Shown here piece by piece: positions 33,448-36,602 of a DNA stretch of 36,602 nucleotides. How positions within the stretch are numbered: the stretch's first letter is position 1; each line of letters opens with the position of its first letter. This stretch comes from Winogradskyella sp. (GTDB taxonomy: Bacteria; Bacteroidota; Bacteroidia; Flavobacteriales; Flavobacteriaceae): NCBI RefSeq assembly GCF_016744625.1, contig NZ_JADGDZ010000004.1:7692-44293 (forward strand), in the 5' to 3' direction. Below the pieces are notes generated by a model. It saw nothing but the letters and a program-made list of their open reading frames with translations, had not been told where the DNA came from and did no database searches. A program made the position numbers and the translations under genes.

Positions 33448-34252
33448 TTTGCAGTTTTATAAAAGATTTGCTTAGCTGTGTAATACGTTCTAAAAATTGT
33501 AATTCTTTATCTTTTTCTAACAAAACTTCATCAACTCCTTCTTTTTCTAAATAATCGATAAAAGCATCAACCTTATTTAGGGGAATATTAAAATTAGAAT
33601 GAATATAATTAACACTATACTGATCTAGAGCTTCTTTAAATGGTGTTTTTGCTACTGCTTTCTCTTCTTTTGTTTTAGAATTTGTTCCGTCCATATCCAC
33701 AACTTGACTCAATAAAAAGCCTGCTATATTAACAACGTTCAGCATATTATCCATTCTAGGATTATATTCATTAAATGCTAAATTATCTGCTTTGGTTTTG
33801 TAATCTGCAGAAAACTCAAAATCACTAATATGATCCAAACCAAAATACACATCATCTAAACTTACGTTATAAGTTCTCACATTTTCTAAATCAGCATCTA
33901 AGTTTCCTGTAAGACCAAATGGTAACAAAACCACCTCATCTAATTTATTAACTTCCTCCACCAAAATTACAGTTAACCGTTTAGAATCTATAACATTCTT
34001 TGTAATGGTAACACTAAAGTCTTTAAATTGAAGTGCTCCAAACTCCACAATATCATTAACAATAACTTTGATTTCAAAATTTCCGTTTTCGTCTGTTGTT
34101 GTACCTTTATTCGAAGATGTATTATAAACTGTGACACCTTCTTTATCTTGCGTCGAAACTACAATTGTACCATTGACTGTTATTCTTTTTGCCTCTTGGC
34201 AGTATGTAATTATTGTAAATAAACCGAATACTAATAGTAATGCTTTTTTCAT
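33434..34252 (-). CDS. Exported protein with CarboxypepD_reg-like domain (paralogue 1)
   Basis: 272 residues. Signal peptide (1-18, ending TYCQ), then a carboxypeptidase-regulatory-like beta-sandwich (about 22-100: VNGTIVVSTQDKEGVTVYNT, then DENGNFEI), LTGNLDADLEN and a mostly helical C-terminal half. First gene of the four-gene minus-strand cluster ending in the M1 peptidase. Similar to the next gene in order and motifs, so a tandem duplication that has diverged. Function unknown. Confidence 0.85.
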   Translation of the reverse strand: MKKALLLVFGLFTIITYCQEAKRITVNGTIVVSTQDKEGVTVYNTSSNKGTTTDENGNFEIKVIVNDIVEFGALQFKDFSVTITKNVIDSKRLTVILVEEVNKLDEVVLLPFGLTGNLDADLENVRTYNVSLDDVYFGLDHISDFEFSADYKTKADNLAFNEYNPRMDNMLNVVNIAGFLLSQVVDMDGTNSKTKEEKAVAKTPFKEALDQYSVNYIHSNFNIPLNKVDAFIDYLEKEGVDEVLLEKDKELQFLERITQLSKSFIKLQSEKD

Positions 34253-34394
34253 ACTTAAATTCTTGTAATAAATTTCGACTATATTCTTTAATTCTCATAG
34301 GAATTTGTTGATAAATGTTTGTTAAAACATAAAATAGAAGTTTTAAAAAAGTTTAACTTTCTTTGTAAATATTAAGAATCTAAAATATCAAATT

Positions 34395-35102
34395 TTGAAA
34401 TCAGTTATAATTGCAAGCACATCTACCATTCATGGTAGTGGTTATTTAGAATATCTCTTAGAAGAACTTAAGCTTCATTTTAAAAATGCAGATGAGATTC
34501 TTTTTATTCCTTATGCAAGACCAGGCGGTATTTCACACGACGATTATACAAAGACAGCTTCAAAAGCCTTTAACTCTATTGGCAAATCTGTAAAAGGTAT
34601 TCACGAATTCAAAAACCCTAAAGATGCAATTGCAAATGCTCAAGGTATTTTTGTAGGAGGAGGAAATACCTTTGTTTTAGTGTCTCAGTTATATAAAAAC
34701 GATGTATTAGCATCAATTAAAAATGCAATAAATAATGGTACTCCTTATTTAGGCACTAGCGCAGGTAGTAATATTTGTGGTTTAACCATGAATACAACTA
34801 ACGATATGCCAATTGTCTATCCTCCAAGTTTTAAAACTTTAGGATTAGTTCCTTTTAGTATAAATCCGCATTACTTAGATCCAATTACTGGTAGTACACA
34901 TATGGGAGAAACTAGAGAAACACGAATTAAAGAATTTCATGCTTATAACACACAACCAGTAATCGGTTTGCGTGAAGGGAGCTGGATTGATGTAAAAGAC
35001 GATACTTTAACTTTAAAAGGAACTTTAGAAGCCAGGATTTTTGAACATGATAAAGTTCCCTATGAAATAGCTACTAATTCGGATTTAGGCTTTTTGAAGT
35101 AG
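34395..35102 (+). CDS. pepE: Dipeptidase E (peptidase E, S51 family)
   Basis: 235 residues from a TTG start (MKSVIIASTSTIHGSGYL, the family N-terminus). The class-I-glutaminase-like fold has the serine nucleophile S122 in GTSAGSN and the likely partners D137 and H159 (NPHYLDP), positions close to those of the Salmonella enzyme. It cleaves dipeptides with N-terminal Asp in the cytoplasm. It ends 1 nt from the stop of the convergent GNAT gene, with no room for a terminator between them. Confidence 0.93.
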   Translation: MKSVIIASTSTIHGSGYLEYLLEELKLHFKNADEILFIPYARPGGISHDDYTKTASKAFNSIGKSVKGIHEFKNPKDAIANAQGIFVGGGNTFVLVSQLYKNDVLASIKNAINNGTPYLGTSAGSNICGLTMNTTNDMPIVYPPSFKTLGLVPFSINPHYLDPITGSTHMGETRETRIKEFHAYNTQPVIGLREGSWIDVKDDTLTLKGTLEARIFEHDKVPYEIATNSDLGFLK

Positions 35103-35103
35103 T

Positions 35104-35532
35104 TTATATCTTTTTTAAAAAATGATACCCTAAAATTTCAAAACCTTCATTATAGTAAAACTTATGGGATGGGTAATTTTGAACATAAGTATTTAGTTCT
35201 ATTGAATTACACCCCTTTTCTTTTACATAAGTATTAATCCAGTTCATAAATTGTTTACCAAATCCTTTATTTCTATACTCAGGCATTAAGTAAACATGAT
35301 CTAGCTCTACAGCTTTACCAATATAGTGACGCGTACAAAACCACAAGCCAGTTACGCCTACTAAATTATCATCAGCATCATAAACAACTGCGCATTCATA
35401 ATTTTGACTTTTCATTTCCTCAAAACGCGATTTGAGTAAATCTACACTTACCTTCTCTTCATTTAATGCATACACTAAAGGAATGATTTGATCTAAATCA
35501 TCATTAGAAATAATTTTAAACTGACAGCTCAT
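35104..35532 (-). CDS. GNAT family N-acetyltransferase
   Basis: 142 residues. Acetyl-CoA motif A is VYLMPEYRNKGFGKQFMNW (RxxGxG), preceded by the ELDHVYL strand and followed by the C-terminal KFYYNEGFEILGYHF. A stand-alone cytosolic acetyltransferase; substrate unknown. Its last codon lies 1 nt from the pepE stop, tail to tail. Confidence 0.9.
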   Translation of the reverse strand: MSCQFKIISNDDLDQIIPLVYALNEEKVSVDLLKSRFEEMKSQNYECAVVYDADDNLVGVTGLWFCTRHYIGKAVELDHVYLMPEYRNKGFGKQFMNWINTYVKEKGCNSIELNTYVQNYPSHKFYYNEGFEILGYHFLKKI

Positions 35533-35684
35533 ATTTTGTAATTATAATGATAAAAGTAAATCTTTTTAGCTGCCCTTCATAATTGGTAATTATTTATTAT
35601 TTAGCTTTTTTGTTCCAAAACCAATGACTTTTAGATAAATATTGTGTCAAACTTTTGTAAATTGAACACATTAATACAATCAGT

Positions 35685-36458
35685 ATGAGAAGAGGTAATT
35701 TTAAAGTCCGAATTTTAATTTTTGTAGCCATAGCTGCATTCGCATTTTTAAGAAAATGTAGTCAAGAAGAGGTAAACCCTTATACAGGAAAAAAACAAGC
35801 TATATCATTATCACCAGAACAAGAGATTACTATTGGTTTACAAAGTGCTCCTAGTATGGCACAACAACATGGTGGTTTACATCCAGACAATCGTTACCAA
35901 ACTTTGGTAGACAATGTTGGTAATAAACTTGTAAATAATAGTATCGCAAAAGATACACCTTATAAATATGAGTTTCATTTGTTAGCTGACGAAAACACTA
36001 TTAACGCATTTGCTCTACCTGGCGGACAAATTTTTATCACCCAAGCGTTATTCGCTAAACTTGAAAATGAAGATCAACTTGCCGGAGTTCTTGGTCATGA
36101 AATTGGTCATGTTCTTGGAAAGCATTCTAATGAACGTATTACAAATGCTAATTTTTGGAAAACCTTAGCCATGGGAGGTTCTGCTATAGATATGGGTGGA
36201 GTTGCACAACAATATGGACAAGGCCAATTGTTAAAAAATGGCAGAGGTGATGAATTAGAAAGTGATGAATTAGGTGTGCATTTTATGATAGACGCGGGTT
36301 ACAACCCTGAAGAAATGATAGATGTTATGGAAATTTTAAAAGCTGCTGCTGGTCCAAACCGTGTTCCTGAGTTTCAGAGCTCACATCCAGATCCCGAAAA
36401 TCGTATAGAAAAAATTAGAGAAGCTATTAAAAAATACAAAAATGCGTCTTATAATTAA
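35685..36458 (+). CDS. M48 family zinc metalloprotease, envelope-located
   Basis: 257 residues. N-terminal hydrophobic helix (about 8-22), with Cys25 (RKCSQ) as a possible but imperfect lipobox. M48 core: NAFALPGG (107-114), HEIGHVLGKHSNER with H138, E139 and H142, and a third ligand Glu in DELESDELG (about 190). The C-terminal SSHPDPENRI motif is also conserved. It resembles BepA/LoiP-type outer-membrane quality-control proteases without a TPR tail. A near-consensus -7 element (AACTTTTG) lies 27 nt upstream, and its stop codon lies inside the terminator hairpin. Confidence 0.92.
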   Translation: MRRGNFKVRILIFVAIAAFAFLRKCSQEEVNPYTGKKQAISLSPEQEITIGLQSAPSMAQQHGGLHPDNRYQTLVDNVGNKLVNNSIAKDTPYKYEFHLLADENTINAFALPGGQIFITQALFAKLENEDQLAGVLGHEIGHVLGKHSNERITNANFWKTLAMGGSAIDMGGVAQQYGQGQLLKNGRGDELESDELGVHFMIDAGYNPEEMIDVMEILKAAAGPNRVPEFQSSHPDPENRIEKIREAIKKYKNASYN

Positions 36459-36468
36459 GACGCATTTT
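36439..36468. terminator. Bidirectional intrinsic terminator overlapping the M48 stop
   Basis: A 13-bp perfect stem (AAAATGCGTCTTA at 36439-36451, TAAGACGCATTTT at 36456-36468) with a TAAT loop; A-rich on the left and T-rich on the right, so it can serve both the M48 gene and the convergent gene from the right edge. Confidence 0.75.
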
Positions 36469-36502
36469 CTAACTATTTAACTAACTAACTCAAATAATTA
36501 CT

Positions 36503-36602
36503 CTAGGCATTTTTATTTTTAAAACGTTTTAAAAATAATTCAGCCTCTTTTGCTTTTGTTTTTTTTGCATGTGTTAAAGCAGAATACCCAAGATCGCATA
36601 CC
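36503..36602 (-). CDS. Partial CDS at the right edge (C-terminus only), unidentified
   Basis: On the minus strand an open frame enters from beyond the window and ends at a TAG (36503-36505). The last 33 residues (VCDLGYSALTHAKKT, then a Lys-rich helix ending FKNKNA) read like a normal protein end with a basic tail. It is convergent with the M48 gene, which fits the bidirectional terminator between them. Too little is present to name a family. Confidence 0.5.
   Translation of the reverse strand, partial: VCDLGYSALTHAKKTKAKEAELFLKRFKNKNA

Noticed and set aside
1-36602. tRNA, rRNA, prophage or classical insertion sequence
   Set aside because: No cloverleaf, rRNA motif, phage structural gene or DDE/Ser/Tyr recombinase was found on either strand.

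Overview
The window looks like chromosomal DNA from a marine-type member of the Flavobacteriaceae (Bacteroidota). This rests on the AT-rich composition, the lack of strong Shine-Dalgarno sequences, and repeated TAnnTTTG promoter elements 14-26 nt before start codons. Family content agrees: TPR hybrid histidine kinases, DUF6702, CarboxypepD_reg-like proteins, LpxK and a CDGSH/Fer4_19 protein. No rRNA, tRNA, CRISPR array, prophage or classical transposase was seen. Both ends cut genes: a RskA-type anti-sigma factor on the left and an unidentified minus-strand gene on the right.

Layout. 1-4.8 kb: anti-sigma factor, aquaporin (opposite strand), then a compact unit of a small Cys4 membrane protein (NqrM-like), a membrane GT2 glycosyltransferase, an ECF sigma factor and an Nramp homologue lacking the usual metal motif. 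4.8-12 kb: lipA-gap, a TPR hybrid kinase converging on lpxK, and a NIF3-like protein followed by a coiled-coil zinc-ribbon-family protein that has lost every cysteine. 12-15.2 kb: msrA, a methyltransferase, a lipoprotein, an apparent structured small RNA with its own promoter and terminator, and a CDGSH iron-sulfur protein. 15.2-24 kb: a kynurenine (tryptophan) catabolic operon. 24-36.6 kb: a POT peptide transporter, small membrane and methyltransferase genes, a second TPR hybrid kinase, tatA, a four-gene envelope cluster ending in an M1-type metallopeptidase, peptidase E, a GNAT enzyme and an M48 metalloprotease.

The kynurenine operon encodes kynureninase, kynurenine 3-monooxygenase, a RidA-type 2-aminomuconate deaminase, 2-aminomuconate semialdehyde dehydrogenase, an SDR protein, 3-hydroxyanthranilate dioxygenase, ACMS decarboxylase and an unknown 7-TM protein. 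Together these would take kynurenine to 4-oxalocrotonate. Tryptophan dioxygenase, formamidase and the lower meta-cleavage enzymes are not in the window.

The most unusual structure is inside this operon. Three consecutive gene junctions each carry a different inverted-repeat element. The first is a GIY-YIG nuclease gene enclosed by 23-bp inverted repeats, whose arms also occur in a gene-less 101-bp element after msrA. This resembles an autonomous/non-autonomous pair, by analogy with RAYT transposases and REPINs, but with a GIY-YIG enzyme. That reading is inference and needs genome-wide comparison.
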